NCBI GenBank assembly: GCA_035506275.1
Contig: DATJPT010000018.1
Coordinates: 1 to 64,000, forward strand
From: Bacteroidota bacterium
GTDB taxonomy: Bacteria > Bacteroidota > Ignavibacteria > UBA10030 > UBA8401
Reading direction: 5' to 3'
Length of the DNA stretch: 64,000 nt
Numbering within the stretch: position 1 is the stretch's first letter; each line of letters opens with the position of its first letter. Shown here piece by piece: positions 33,338 through 41,896 of the stretch. Below the pieces are notes generated by a model. It ran no database searches and had not been told where the DNA came from. It saw only the letters and a list, made by a program, of their open reading frames with translations. Both the position numbers and the translations under genes were made by a program.

Positions 33338-36300
33338 ATGAAACAACTTCTGACTGTTCTTACGTTCATCGGTATTGTTTGGGAAAGCGCAGCCGCGGGA
33401 ACCGAATCCCGCTTCATGAGATACCCCGACATCTATAAAGATAAGATCGTGTTCACCTACGAAGGGGACCTCTGGCTTGCGGCGACGAGCGGCGGCGCCG
33501 CGCGCCGTATCACGAGCGCGCCGGGATCGGAATATTATGCAAAATTTTCACCCGACGGAAAATGGATCGCGTTTACCGCAAGCTATGACGGCTCGCAGAA
33601 TGTCTATGTCATTCCTTCCGACGGGGGCGAACCGGTGCGCGTGACATACCAATCCGGCGGCGCACAGGTGGTCTGCTGGACTCCCGACGGCGAGCGGATC
33701 GTTTACCGTTCGTATGCCGAGAATTTTATCGGCCGGGATCCGAAACTCTATTTCGTCAATAAGAACGGCTCTGCGCCGGAGCGTTTCCCGATCGACAGAG
33801 GGCGCCTTTGCAGCTTCTCTGCCGACGGCAAGAAAATGGTGTACCAGCGAAGGGGAAGCGAAGAAAACTACTGGAAGCGGTATAAAGGCGGGCAATATCC
33901 CGATATCTGGATGTATGACTTTACCACGGCGGCGTTCACTCCGGTCACAGATTACGTCGGTAAGAATTGCTATCCGATGTGGGTCGGCGATGCGATGTAT
34001 TTTGTTTCCGACCGGACCAACGGCGTGTCGAATATTTACAAAGAAGATCTGTCGACAAAGAAAGTTGACGAGGTCACTTCCTTCAGCGATGTTGACGTGA
34101 TGATGCCCTCCACCGACGGCCAGTCGATCGTCTTTGTGCATGATGGATTCCTTCATCTCCTCAACATTGCGAAGGGGGAAGTGAAGAAAATCCCGGTCGA
34201 CTGTGCGTCCGACCGCTGGGCGCTCCGGTCCAAACAGATCAACCCGAAAGACTACGTGCACAGCGTGAACGTGGCCAACGACGGAAAGAAGATCGCCGTC
34301 GAAGCGCGCGGCGATCTCTTCATCGTTCCGGTCGAGAAGGGGGAGACGAAGAATCTTTCCAACTCTCCCGGCACGCGCGAAAAATATCCTCAGATCTCGC
34401 CTGACGGAAAAACGGTCGCATTCTTTTCCGATAAGAGCGGTGAATATCAGCTGTACACACAAAGCGTCACGGGGGGACCGTGGACGCAGTTGACGACGGC
34501 GATCGACCGGACGATCTACCATTGCAAATGGTCCCCGGACGGGAAAAAGATCCTTTTCGGCAATAAAGACTTTGCGATCTTCGTTCTCGACGTTGCCACA
34601 AAGGAGCTGACGAAGGTCGATGAATCGAACCAGTTGAAAAACGACGAGTTCTACTGGGAGGTGAGCGACTACAACTGGTCTCCGGACAGCAAATGGGTCT
34701 GCTACAGCCTCGTGCAGTACAACCGCAACAGCCAGATCTTTATCTACAACCTTGAACAGGGAAAACGGTATCCCGTCACCGACGATTTCTACGACAACCT
34801 TTATCCATGCTTCGACCAGAACGGCGATTATCTGTATTTTATTTCGAGCCGGAATTTCGATATCGATATGGATTTTTACGAGGATAACCACACGATCCGC
34901 ACGCCGCAGACAGTGATGGCTGTCCAGCTGAAGAACGGCGAGAAGCCGCCGTTCGTCGAATCGGAGGGGAGCGACGCCAAAAAGAAGGAAACCGGCGGCA
35001 CGGAGATCGACGTTGACGGCCTGCAGAAGCGGACATACCAGCTTCCCGTTCCAGCAGGAAATTATTTCTACCTGAAAGCGGGAAAAGGAAAAGTGGCATG
35101 GTGCGCGATCGACCGGTTTACCGAGGATGAGTATGAAGAGATCTTCACGCCGAAAGGGGCAACGAAATGGCAGCTCATGATGTACGACATGACCGCCAAA
35201 AAGGACGCGGTGCTCGGAGACAAGGTCAGCGATTTCGACCTGTCGGCGAACGGCGAACAAATGATCATCGGCAAGGAGAAGGATGTTTATGTCACATCGT
35301 TCGACAAGGCATTCTCCTCCGCGAGCGCCGGTTCAAAGGTCAGCCTGAGCAAAATGGTCTACACCGTCGATTATCAGCAGGAGTGGACGCAGATCTTCAA
35401 CGATTGCTGGAGGTGGTACCGCGATTTCTTCTATGACCCGAATATGTACGGCCACGATTGGAAGGCGATCGGCGATAAGTACCGGGCATACATTCCTTCC
35501 ATCAGTTCGCGCGAAGAGTTGAATTGGGTGATGCAGCAAATGGTGGGTGAGCTTTGCGTTTCGCACACCTACATCGGCGGCGGTGACGCCGGCTCGGTGA
35601 CGCCTCCGTCCCCCGTTCTCTTTACGGGCTGGCTGGGTGCGGACCTTGTTGCCGATAAGAAGGCAGGGTATTACAAGTTCGACAAGATCTACGGCCCTAC
35701 CGCATATAATTCGAGCATCAGCGCCCCGCTTGCCCGCCCCGATTTCGACATTCACGAAGGCTATTATCTGCTGGCGATCAACGGAAACGAACTCAAAGTT
35801 CCGGACGATTACAATAAATATCTGCAGGTGAGCAGCGGCGAAAAGGTCAGCATCACGGTCAATTCAAAACCGTCGATGCAGGGTTCCAAGGTCTACGAAG
35901 TTGAGCCGATCCACAACGACAACACCCTTCGCTATGCCCGGTGGCTTGCCAACAATATTGACAAAGTGTCGAAGGAAACGAACGGCAAGGTCGGTTACAT
36001 GCACATCAACGCCATGGGAGCCGGCGGCATCGGCGAGTTCGATAAATTCTGGCGCGCTTTCCGCTATAAGGATGCGATCATTATTGACGTCCGGCGGAAC
36101 AGCGGCGGATGGACCGAATATTTTCTGATCGATAAGCTTGAAAGAAAAGTCACCGCCCAGAGCGCGTTGCACGGCATGGTTCCGCTCCGTTATCCGGGAA
36201 GCGCGTCGGTCGGTAATTACGTTGTCGTGTCGAACGAAGACAACGGATCCGACGGCGAAGCCTTCCTTGAAGATTTCAGGGCAAGAAAACTTGGACCGAT

Positions 36301-36583
36301 CATCGGCGTCACCTCGTGGGGCGGATTGGTTGGGATTCAGAACACCCAGCTGACGATCGACAACGGGCAGGTCGAACAATCGAACACCGGGTTTTACGGC
36401 CAGGGGGGCGAATGGCTGATCGAAAATCATGGCGGGGATCCCGACATCCGGGTCGATAACGATCCCGGGAGCGTCATGGCGGGAAAAGACCCGCAGCTGG
36501 AAAAGGCGATCGAGGAAGCATTAAAAAGAGCGACGGAAAATCCGTTCAAGTTTCCGCCGGTGCCGCCGTTCAAGAAACCGTAG
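33338..36583 (+). CDS. Tricorn-type S41 peptidase
   Basis: A large peptidase of 1081 residues that degrades oligopeptides. A signal-like N-terminus (LLTVLTFIGIVWESAAA) precedes two beta-propeller regions (many SPDGKWI/SPDGKKI repeats, about 20-650), then a PDZ-like part and the serine peptidase core. His743 in CVSHTYIGGGD and the nucleophile Ser971 in NGSDGEAF match His746 and Ser965 of the Thermoplasma tricorn protease, and the RRNSGGW box sits in the right place. The GSDGE segment fits the S41 oxyanion/nucleophile region. A signal peptide suggests periplasmic or secreted use. The next gene is a lone receiver 70 bases on. Confidence 0.9.
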   Translation: MKQLLTVLTFIGIVWESAAAGTESRFMRYPDIYKDKIVFTYEGDLWLAATSGGAARRITSAPGSEYYAKFSPDGKWIAFTASYDGSQNVYVIPSDGGEPVRVTYQSGGAQVVCWTPDGERIVYRSYAENFIGRDPKLYFVNKNGSAPERFPIDRGRLCSFSADGKKMVYQRRGSEENYWKRYKGGQYPDIWMYDFTTAAFTPVTDYVGKNCYPMWVGDAMYFVSDRTNGVSNIYKEDLSTKKVDEVTSFSDVDVMMPSTDGQSIVFVHDGFLHLLNIAKGEVKKIPVDCASDRWALRSKQINPKDYVHSVNVANDGKKIAVEARGDLFIVPVEKGETKNLSNSPGTREKYPQISPDGKTVAFFSDKSGEYQLYTQSVTGGPWTQLTTAIDRTIYHCKWSPDGKKILFGNKDFAIFVLDVATKELTKVDESNQLKNDEFYWEVSDYNWSPDSKWVCYSLVQYNRNSQIFIYNLEQGKRYPVTDDFYDNLYPCFDQNGDYLYFISSRNFDIDMDFYEDNHTIRTPQTVMAVQLKNGEKPPFVESEGSDAKKKETGGTEIDVDGLQKRTYQLPVPAGNYFYLKAGKGKVAWCAIDRFTEDEYEEIFTPKGATKWQLMMYDMTAKKDAVLGDKVSDFDLSANGEQMIIGKEKDVYVTSFDKAFSSASAGSKVSLSKMVYTVDYQQEWTQIFNDCWRWYRDFFYDPNMYGHDWKAIGDKYRAYIPSISSREELNWVMQQMVGELCVSHTYIGGGDAGSVTPPSPVLFTGWLGADLVADKKAGYYKFDKIYGPTAYNSSISAPLARPDFDIHEGYYLLAINGNELKVPDDYNKYLQVSSGEKVSITVNSKPSMQGSKVYEVEPIHNDNTLRYARWLANNIDKVSKETNGKVGYMHINAMGAGGIGEFDKFWRAFRYKDAIIIDVRRNSGGWTEYFLIDKLERKVTAQSALHGMVPLRYPGSASVGNYVVVSNEDNGSDGEAFLEDFRARKLGPIIGVTSWGGLVGIQNTQLTIDNGQVEQSNTGFYGQGGEWLIENHGGDPDIRVDNDPGSVMAGKDPQLEKAIEEALKRATENPFKFPPVPPFKKP

Positions 36584-36596
36584 GACTGGGCCGATC

Positions 36597-36630
36597 GGGC
36601 ACAGGCCGGCGGTGCCGACCGCCTGTGCCC
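36597..36630 (+). other. Strong hairpin between the tricorn and receiver genes
   Basis: GGGCACAGGC (36597-36606) pairs with GCCTGTGCCC (36621-36630), with an inner CGGC/GCCG helix. No T-run follows, and the next start is at 36654. It may slow transcription or protect the tricorn mRNA 3' end. It is not a classical terminator. Confidence 0.6.
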
Positions 36631-36653
36631 CGATGTCACTATTGGAGAAGAAA

Positions 36654-37013
36654 ATGAAGACGATTCTGATCGTTGATGACGATCCCGATATGCGAAAATT
36701 GGCGACTATCATCCTCAGCAAAGAAGGATACAATGTCATCGAAGCCGAGGATGGGTCCATCGCGCTCGACCTTGTGAAGGAGAAAAAGCCCGACCTCGTC
36801 ATCAGCGATGTCATGATGGAAAACGTCAACGGCTTCATGCTGTACGAGCTTCTGCACGACGATCCGGTCACCGCGGATATCCCGTTGATCTTTGTCACCG
36901 GCGCGGCACAGCAAGCCGGGGCATGGGACTCGGATCCGAACGTCGTCTACCTCGAGAAACCGATCATGATGGACCAGTTGATCGCTGCGGTGAACAAGGT
37001 GATCAAAGCGTAG
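36654..37013 (+). CDS. Single-domain response regulator (CheY-like)
   Basis: A 119-residue receiver domain with no output part. ILIVDDDPDMRKL puts the acidic pair at Asp8/Asp9; LVISDVMM places the phosphorylated Asp at 52; FVTGAAQ and VYLEKPIMM carry the Thr and Lys of the switch. I chose ATG 36654 because GGAGAAGAAA precedes it; the frame is open to 36612 but overlaps the strong hairpin. It is likely to work through protein contact. An NtrC-type regulator follows 104 bases on, in the same direction, though no histidine kinase is near. Confidence 0.9.
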   Translation: MKTILIVDDDPDMRKLATIILSKEGYNVIEAEDGSIALDLVKEKKPDLVISDVMMENVNGFMLYELLHDDPVTADIPLIFVTGAAQQAGAWDSDPNVVYLEKPIMMDQLIAAVNKVIKA

Positions 37014-37116
37014 GCATCACGCCAGGGGCGCTCCTGCTTTTTTATTCCGGCCGTTACGATTGATCCCCGGACCATCAAGAGTAAACGCGCCGGCGAGAAA
37101 ACCCAACTTTTAGCTC

Positions 37117-38478
37117 ATGGGAAAACAAAAAACTGCGGCATCGATCCTTGTTGTTGACGATGAACAAGGTTTCCGCGAGATGCTGAGCACGATCCTTGAG
37201 TCGCAAGGATACTCGTCGCAGACCGCATCCAACGGCGTTGAGGCCATCAATGCCGTCCAGACTTCTCAATTCGATTTGGTCCTCCTCGACGTCAAGATGC
37301 CGAACGTCGACGGCATCGAAGTCCTTCATTTCATCAAGGAGAACTTTGTCGATACGCAGGTGATCATGCTCACCGGCGTGGACGATGTCCGCATCGCGGT
37401 CGAGTGCATGAAATTGGGGGCGTCCCACTATCTCACAAAACCGTACTCCGCCGACGAGTTGATCGCGCTGATCGTCCGTGCGTTGGAGCGGCGTCACCTC
37501 CTGATCGAAAACAAAGTGATGAAATCGGAGTTGGCTCGTCTTGCGTCGTCGTCCAGCCTCATCGGACAAAGTCCGGCGTTCATCAAAGCGCTCGAGCTTG
37601 CGGGGAAGGTGGCGCCGACCGACTCCACGGTCCTCATCGAAGGGGCGAGCGGAACCGGCAAAGAACTGTTCGCGAACTTTTTGTTCAAGAACAGTCCCCG
37701 CTCGGACAAGCCGTTCGTCGCCCTCAACTGCGCCTCTATTCCCGACACGCTCATCGAAAGCGAGCTGTTTGGGCATGAAAAAGGGGCATTCACCGACGCG
37801 CACGCAATGCGCCAGGGGCTGGTCGAACTCGCGAACGGGGGGACACTTTTTTTGGATGAAATCGGCGAGATCAGCCCGGTCTTCCAACCGAAGCTCCTCC
37901 GCTTCATTCAGACCGGAGAATTCCGCCGGGTCGGCGGGAACAAAGTATTGAAGTCAGACGTCCGGATCATTTCTGCAACAAACCGGCACCTCCTCGACGA
38001 CGTGAAAGAGGGACGGTTCCGCGAAGACCTGCTCTACCGTATCAACGTTATCACCCTTTCCATTCCTCCGCTGCGCGAGAGACGCGAAGACATTCCGCTG
38101 ATCGCGGAAAACATCGTCGCCCATAAATTAAAAACCCGCGTTCCCAAAAAACTCCATCCAGAGACGATCCAGGCGTTGATCGAATACCAGTGGCCGGGAA
38201 ACGTGCGCGAGCTGGAAAATATCTTGGAGCGGGCGGCGATTCTTTCAACGGACGAATATATTCGTCCAAAGGACCTGGCGCTTCCCCGGAACACCGGGAC
38301 GGAGGCGGGGCAGGGAAAGGTCGGCACGGCCATTCCCCTGCGGGAGTTGGAGCACGACCACATCGCGGGAGTTCTTCGTCATACAAGTTGGGATAAAAAT
38401 CTTGCGGCAAAAATTTTGGGGATCAGCTTGAAGACACTGTATACAAAAATCCAGCAGTACAATATTACGAAGCAATAG
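37117..38478 (+). CDS. NtrC-family sigma-54-dependent response regulator
   Basis: A 453-residue regulator: receiver (1-120, phospho-Asp58 in LLLDVK), AAA+ core (about 145-380) and DNA-binding Fis-type helix-turn-helix (about 425-447: NLAAKILGISLKTLYTKI). Walker A is GASGTGKE (176-183), Walker B GGTLFLDEIGE (241-251), and the sigma-54-contact loop reads GAFTDA (223-228), a known variant of GAFTGA. R-fingers are in FREDLLYRINV. It would activate RpoN promoters when phosphorylated; the partner kinase and targets are not in the window. It ends 49 bases from a convergent gene. Confidence 0.93.
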   Translation: MGKQKTAASILVVDDEQGFREMLSTILESQGYSSQTASNGVEAINAVQTSQFDLVLLDVKMPNVDGIEVLHFIKENFVDTQVIMLTGVDDVRIAVECMKLGASHYLTKPYSADELIALIVRALERRHLLIENKVMKSELARLASSSSLIGQSPAFIKALELAGKVAPTDSTVLIEGASGTGKELFANFLFKNSPRSDKPFVALNCASIPDTLIESELFGHEKGAFTDAHAMRQGLVELANGGTLFLDEIGEISPVFQPKLLRFIQTGEFRRVGGNKVLKSDVRIISATNRHLLDDVKEGRFREDLLYRINVITLSIPPLRERREDIPLIAENIVAHKLKTRVPKKLHPETIQALIEYQWPGNVRELENILERAAILSTDEYIRPKDLALPRNTGTEAGQGKVGTAIPLRELEHDHIAGVLRHTSWDKNLAAKILGISLKTLYTKIQQYNITKQ

Positions 38479-38527
38479 CAACCGTTTCTTTCTCTCCCAT
38501 CCTAAATTATTCCCCCTCCAACGGCGC

Positions 38528-40945
38528 TCAGTACTTGTACGCTTCCCTGAAATGGAAAATGGGAAACGACGAGGTCGTTCTTTTGGTGTAATATCCGGTT
38601 TGAATGAACGGGGAGAGCAGGGGGGCATCAGCGCCGTCATAGAAGGTCACCGCGACGACATTGTTTTGCTGGACGAACGTCGACCAGGTGATCGGGAAGA
38701 CTTTTGTGACGCTGGAATCGATCTCATACTTGAAATCGACTTTCTTCAGGTCGGATGCGGTGAATTGTATGTTCTGCGACGTGGTAATGCCGGAGTCGAG
38801 TTCGACGTCGAAGGTGTACGATTTCAGGTTCCCGTACTGGACGTTGATCGTATACCCGAAGGAGTAATTGCTGCTCACATCCGAGAAATACAATTCCTGC
38901 ACCAGTGAAGCCGTCTGAATTTTTCCCCCTCCCAGCACCACCTCGCTGATTCCCGAGGAAGTATGCATCAGCGCTTCAATATAACTGCAGGAAGAACTCG
39001 TTCCGGCCGGAACGAGAGCGTCGCCATTCTCATCGACCGGGGAGATGGTGATGGCATGATCGGCTTCGCTTCTGGCGACTGAGACCTCGAGATTGTCCTG
39101 AGTGCTGAGATTCTCTTTCACCACACAGGCCGAGCCTGAAAACGACGTGACGATATCATACGTGCCGGCCGGAACGATAGCGGTCAGGAATGAATTGACG
39201 GGGTTAAAGTAAAATGCATTGGACTTATGGTCGTGGATGACCACCTGGAACGGAGTTTCGCTGAACGAAATCTGAAAAACATTCCCCTTAAAGAAGACGA
39301 ACGGAATAACGACCGTGTCGCTGCTCGATACGGCTAGAATGTTTCCGCCGTATCCTTGCGGCAATGCCGTGTTGTCGGGGAGCGACGGGTTGTTCACGCT
39401 GGCGCTGATCAGAACGCTCCCCGATTCGTTCTGGCCGATCGTTATTATCGAAGGGGAACACCGAACATCGATACCGGCTGCCGCCGGGATGGCTTTCAGC
39501 GTGTAGCTTTTTGTGGATGGTGATACGTTCGTCAACGTTACGGTATCCGTTTTTGTCCACACAGAGGCGGAGGAATTATCAAAACCAAAACTTAGGGTTG
39601 CAGGAGTCGCAACCGATTGGACAGCGCCGGTCCTTGCCGTATCCACTTTTCCCCTCCCCTCTGAGAACACGGGTGAATTCAGGTCCCTGGCCGTTGCAAT
39701 CAGCGCATCACGTATTTCGAACGCCGTCCAATCCGGGTGGATCTGCCGGAGATTTGCTGCCGCCGCAGAAACGTAGGGGGTCGCCATTGATGTTCCGCTC
39801 ATGGTGATGTATCCTCCCCCCATCTTTGCTGAAAGAATGTTCACTCCGGGAGCAACGACGTCCGGTTTGATGCCGTAAATCTTGTTTGAAGGCCCTTTCG
39901 AGCTGAATGAAGCAACGGCCTGAAGCGAGTCGATCGCCCCGACGGTCAACGCTTCGCGTGCTGCTCCCGGGGAAGAGATAGTCCCGTAATCGCCGTCGTT
40001 TCCGGCGGCCACAACAACCACAATGCCGGCTTCAACGGCCCGGTCCACCGCCTCCGAGAGAATATCGTCGGGATCGCCGTCAGATGTTCCGAGACTGAGG
40101 TTGATAACATCGACGCTGTCGGTCATTGCCTGCTCGATGCCGGCGATGACGGTCGATGTGTTTCCATTGCCCGATGCATCGAGCACTTTATAGGCGAAGA
40201 GATTTACGTCCGGGGCCATGCTCTTTAACGCGGCGGAATTTCCCGCGATGATCCCGGCGACGTGTGTTCCGTGGCCGTTGTCGTCCATGGGATCCGATTT
40301 GCCGTTCACAAAATCATAGCCTCCGGCAACTTTGAATCCAGGCCCGAGGCCTCCACCCAATGCCTCATGAAGATAATCGACCCCGGTATCGATAACGCCG
40401 ACCCGTATCTTTTTTCCCCCCGTCATCGAGGCATCCGACTGCGCTGTGTTTGGGCGGAACGCTGCCGAAGATGGCGTTCCAAAAGCAGTGACTTTTTTAT
40501 CCTCGTAAACTTTGCGAACCTCTGAGAGCGAAGCGAGACGGCCGATGTCGGAACGGGGAATGCTGAGGGATGCTCCGTTCAGCACTTGTGAGAATTGCCG
40601 TGTTAGCTTTGCAGCAGGAGAAACCGAAACGAGCCTGTTTACAAATGCCGCTCTTTGTTGCGCCGCGGCGTTCCTGTTGCTGACCGTCGTTCCCTGAGTA
40701 TGAAATATCACCGGTGCTGCAAGCTCAACGATGACGTTGACGGCCTGGCTTTCATCCACGCTCATGGTCGAGAGGACTTTCCCCCCCTGGATGACCTGCC
40801 GAACCGATGTGGTCGGGGAAAATTTCAGAAGACTGTCCTTCGCACCGAATTTTTTTACAATGAGGTTTTGCCCCGGCGTAGGGTAAACAGAGACGATGGA
40901 AAGGAAGAATATTATCGTCGCACCGGATGTCGTTCGCAGTCTCAT
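38528..40945 (-). CDS. S8 family serine peptidase (subtilase) without sorting tail
   Basis: A secreted 805-residue peptidase. Signal peptide at 10-25, propeptide-like part (RLASLSEVRKVYEDK) at about 60-155, then the subtilisin domain: Asp186 in VGVIDTGVD, His225 in NGHGTHVAG, oxyanion Asn316 in AAGNDG, Ser386 in SGTSMATP. After about 450 come beta-sandwich regions (SFGFDNSSASVWTKTDTVTLTN and later). The C-terminus (IFHFREAYKY) is not a T9SS sorting domain. From ATG 40945 it overlaps the upstream small T9SS-tail protein by ATGA (40942-40945), and the frame upstream of 40945 belongs to that other gene. Confidence 0.92.
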   Translation of the reverse strand: MRLRTTSGATIIFFLSIVSVYPTPGQNLIVKKFGAKDSLLKFSPTTSVRQVIQGGKVLSTMSVDESQAVNVIVELAAPVIFHTQGTTVSNRNAAAQQRAAFVNRLVSVSPAAKLTRQFSQVLNGASLSIPRSDIGRLASLSEVRKVYEDKKVTAFGTPSSAAFRPNTAQSDASMTGGKKIRVGVIDTGVDYLHEALGGGLGPGFKVAGGYDFVNGKSDPMDDNGHGTHVAGIIAGNSAALKSMAPDVNLFAYKVLDASGNGNTSTVIAGIEQAMTDSVDVINLSLGTSDGDPDDILSEAVDRAVEAGIVVVVAAGNDGDYGTISSPGAAREALTVGAIDSLQAVASFSSKGPSNKIYGIKPDVVAPGVNILSAKMGGGYITMSGTSMATPYVSAAAANLRQIHPDWTAFEIRDALIATARDLNSPVFSEGRGKVDTARTGAVQSVATPATLSFGFDNSSASVWTKTDTVTLTNVSPSTKSYTLKAIPAAAGIDVRCSPSIITIGQNESGSVLISASVNNPSLPDNTALPQGYGGNILAVSSSDTVVIPFVFFKGNVFQISFSETPFQVVIHDHKSNAFYFNPVNSFLTAIVPAGTYDIVTSFSGSACVVKENLSTQDNLEVSVARSEADHAITISPVDENGDALVPAGTSSSCSYIEALMHTSSGISEVVLGGGKIQTASLVQELYFSDVSSNYSFGYTINVQYGNLKSYTFDVELDSGITTSQNIQFTASDLKKVDFKYEIDSSVTKVFPITWSTFVQQNNVVAVTFYDGADAPLLSPFIQTGYYTKRTTSSFPIFHFREAYKY

Positions 40946-41505
40946 TTGAGAAGGGCCATTTTTTTCGTCTCCACCGTTGTGCTTCCGTTGTCGCCCGTCG
41001 CGATCATCCGGCAGAAGTAAGTTCCGGACGCTGCCGACGTTCCGTTCCATCGCACGCTGTAGCTTCCCGGCTCTTTGTTGTCGTTCACAAGCGTCGTTAC
41101 TTCCTTGCCGGTGACGTCGAACAATACTACGGAAACTTTCGCTCTCTTTCCAACATTGAAGCGGATCGTCGTCGATGGGTTGAAAGGATTCGGATAGTTT
41201 TGATCGAGCGAAAAATCTTTGGCTGTGTTCGCTGTGTTGCTGTTCACTGCAGAGACCGCGGCGGTAATTCCGGCGATGTCAAAAACCGAGTCGTAGATCC
41301 GGCTGACCGGCGCACTGAAAGCGAACATGTTGTATTCGTTGAGAACTTTGTTGCTGTCGATCGCGAAGAATTTGCTTTGAGCTAGTTTGTCCGCGGGTTT
41401 TGCAGAGAGAAGGTCGAACGTCTGGCCGTAGGAAGCGGAGATGATGAAAAGAAGAGAGAAGACCGCCCTCTTTGTCCGTCTTAAGTCTCTTTTCGCTGTC
41501 TTCAC
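40942..41505 (-). CDS. Small T9SS sorting-domain protein coupled to the subtilase
   Basis: A 187-residue protein: signal peptide (AVFSLLFIISASYGQ), a middle of about 80 residues without a recognised fold (PADKLAQSKFFAIDSNKVLNE...), and a full Por/T9SS tail from about 107 (FSLDQNYPNPFNPSTTIRF ... KKMALLK). GTG start at 41505 with AAGGAGA upstream at good spacing. It overlaps the subtilase by 4 bases, so both come from one message in fixed ratio. It may be the carrier or partner that gets the tail-less peptidase to the surface, or a processing substrate. This is a tail in need of a partner; the function is inference. Confidence 0.75.
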   Translation of the reverse strand: MKTAKRDLRRTKRAVFSLLFIISASYGQTFDLLSAKPADKLAQSKFFAIDSNKVLNEYNMFAFSAPVSRIYDSVFDIAGITAAVSAVNSNTANTAKDFSLDQNYPNPFNPSTTIRFNVGKRAKVSVVLFDVTGKEVTTLVNDNKEPGSYSVRWNGTSAASGTYFCRMIATGDNGSTTVETKKMALLK

Positions 41506-41896
41506 TTTGCATTCTCCTTGAGTTCTGATTGGAAGAATTGCAAAGGGAAGTCCAGGACTTGCCGAACGCCAAAACCTGCCCTAAATTATTATTCAATAAT
41601 GGTTTATGGGAATAGACAACAGGGCCGTTATAGCTGGAGAAAAGTCCGATTATTCGGCTAATTTCAATGATTTTGTAAATATTACAGGAAGAGGGGAGAG
41701 CTATTGAGATTCTGCGGGTCTTCTTTTCTCTCCCGCTTCTATTGAGGAAAATCGAATGGAAGGAAAATTTGGTAGATAATTTTCTCTACAGATTCGAGAA
41801 AATTTGAAAAATGTAGAAATTACAAAACGACATAATGCCCTTCTAATCCCGGGCGTTGAAGAACTTGAGCCACGGAAGAACGGTCCTTATTGGTTT
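41506..41896. other. Intergenic region between GH31 and the subtilase pair
   Basis: 391 bases without a gene. It holds the upstream region of the minus-strand pair that starts at 41505 and an inverted repeat at 41778-41804. I saw no clear promoter boxes; an AT-rich stretch near 41590-41700 is the best candidate area. Confidence 0.6.
41778..41804. repeat. Inverted repeat after GH31
   Basis: AATTTTCTC (41778-41786) and GAGAAAATT (41796-41804) form a 9-bp AT-rich stem with a 9-base loop, 93 bases past the GH31 stop. No T-run follows on the minus strand. Confidence 0.55.

Noticed and set aside
33548..35260. 570-codon minus-strand frame opposite the tricorn gene
   Set aside because: Antisense to propeller repeats; composition unlike protein.
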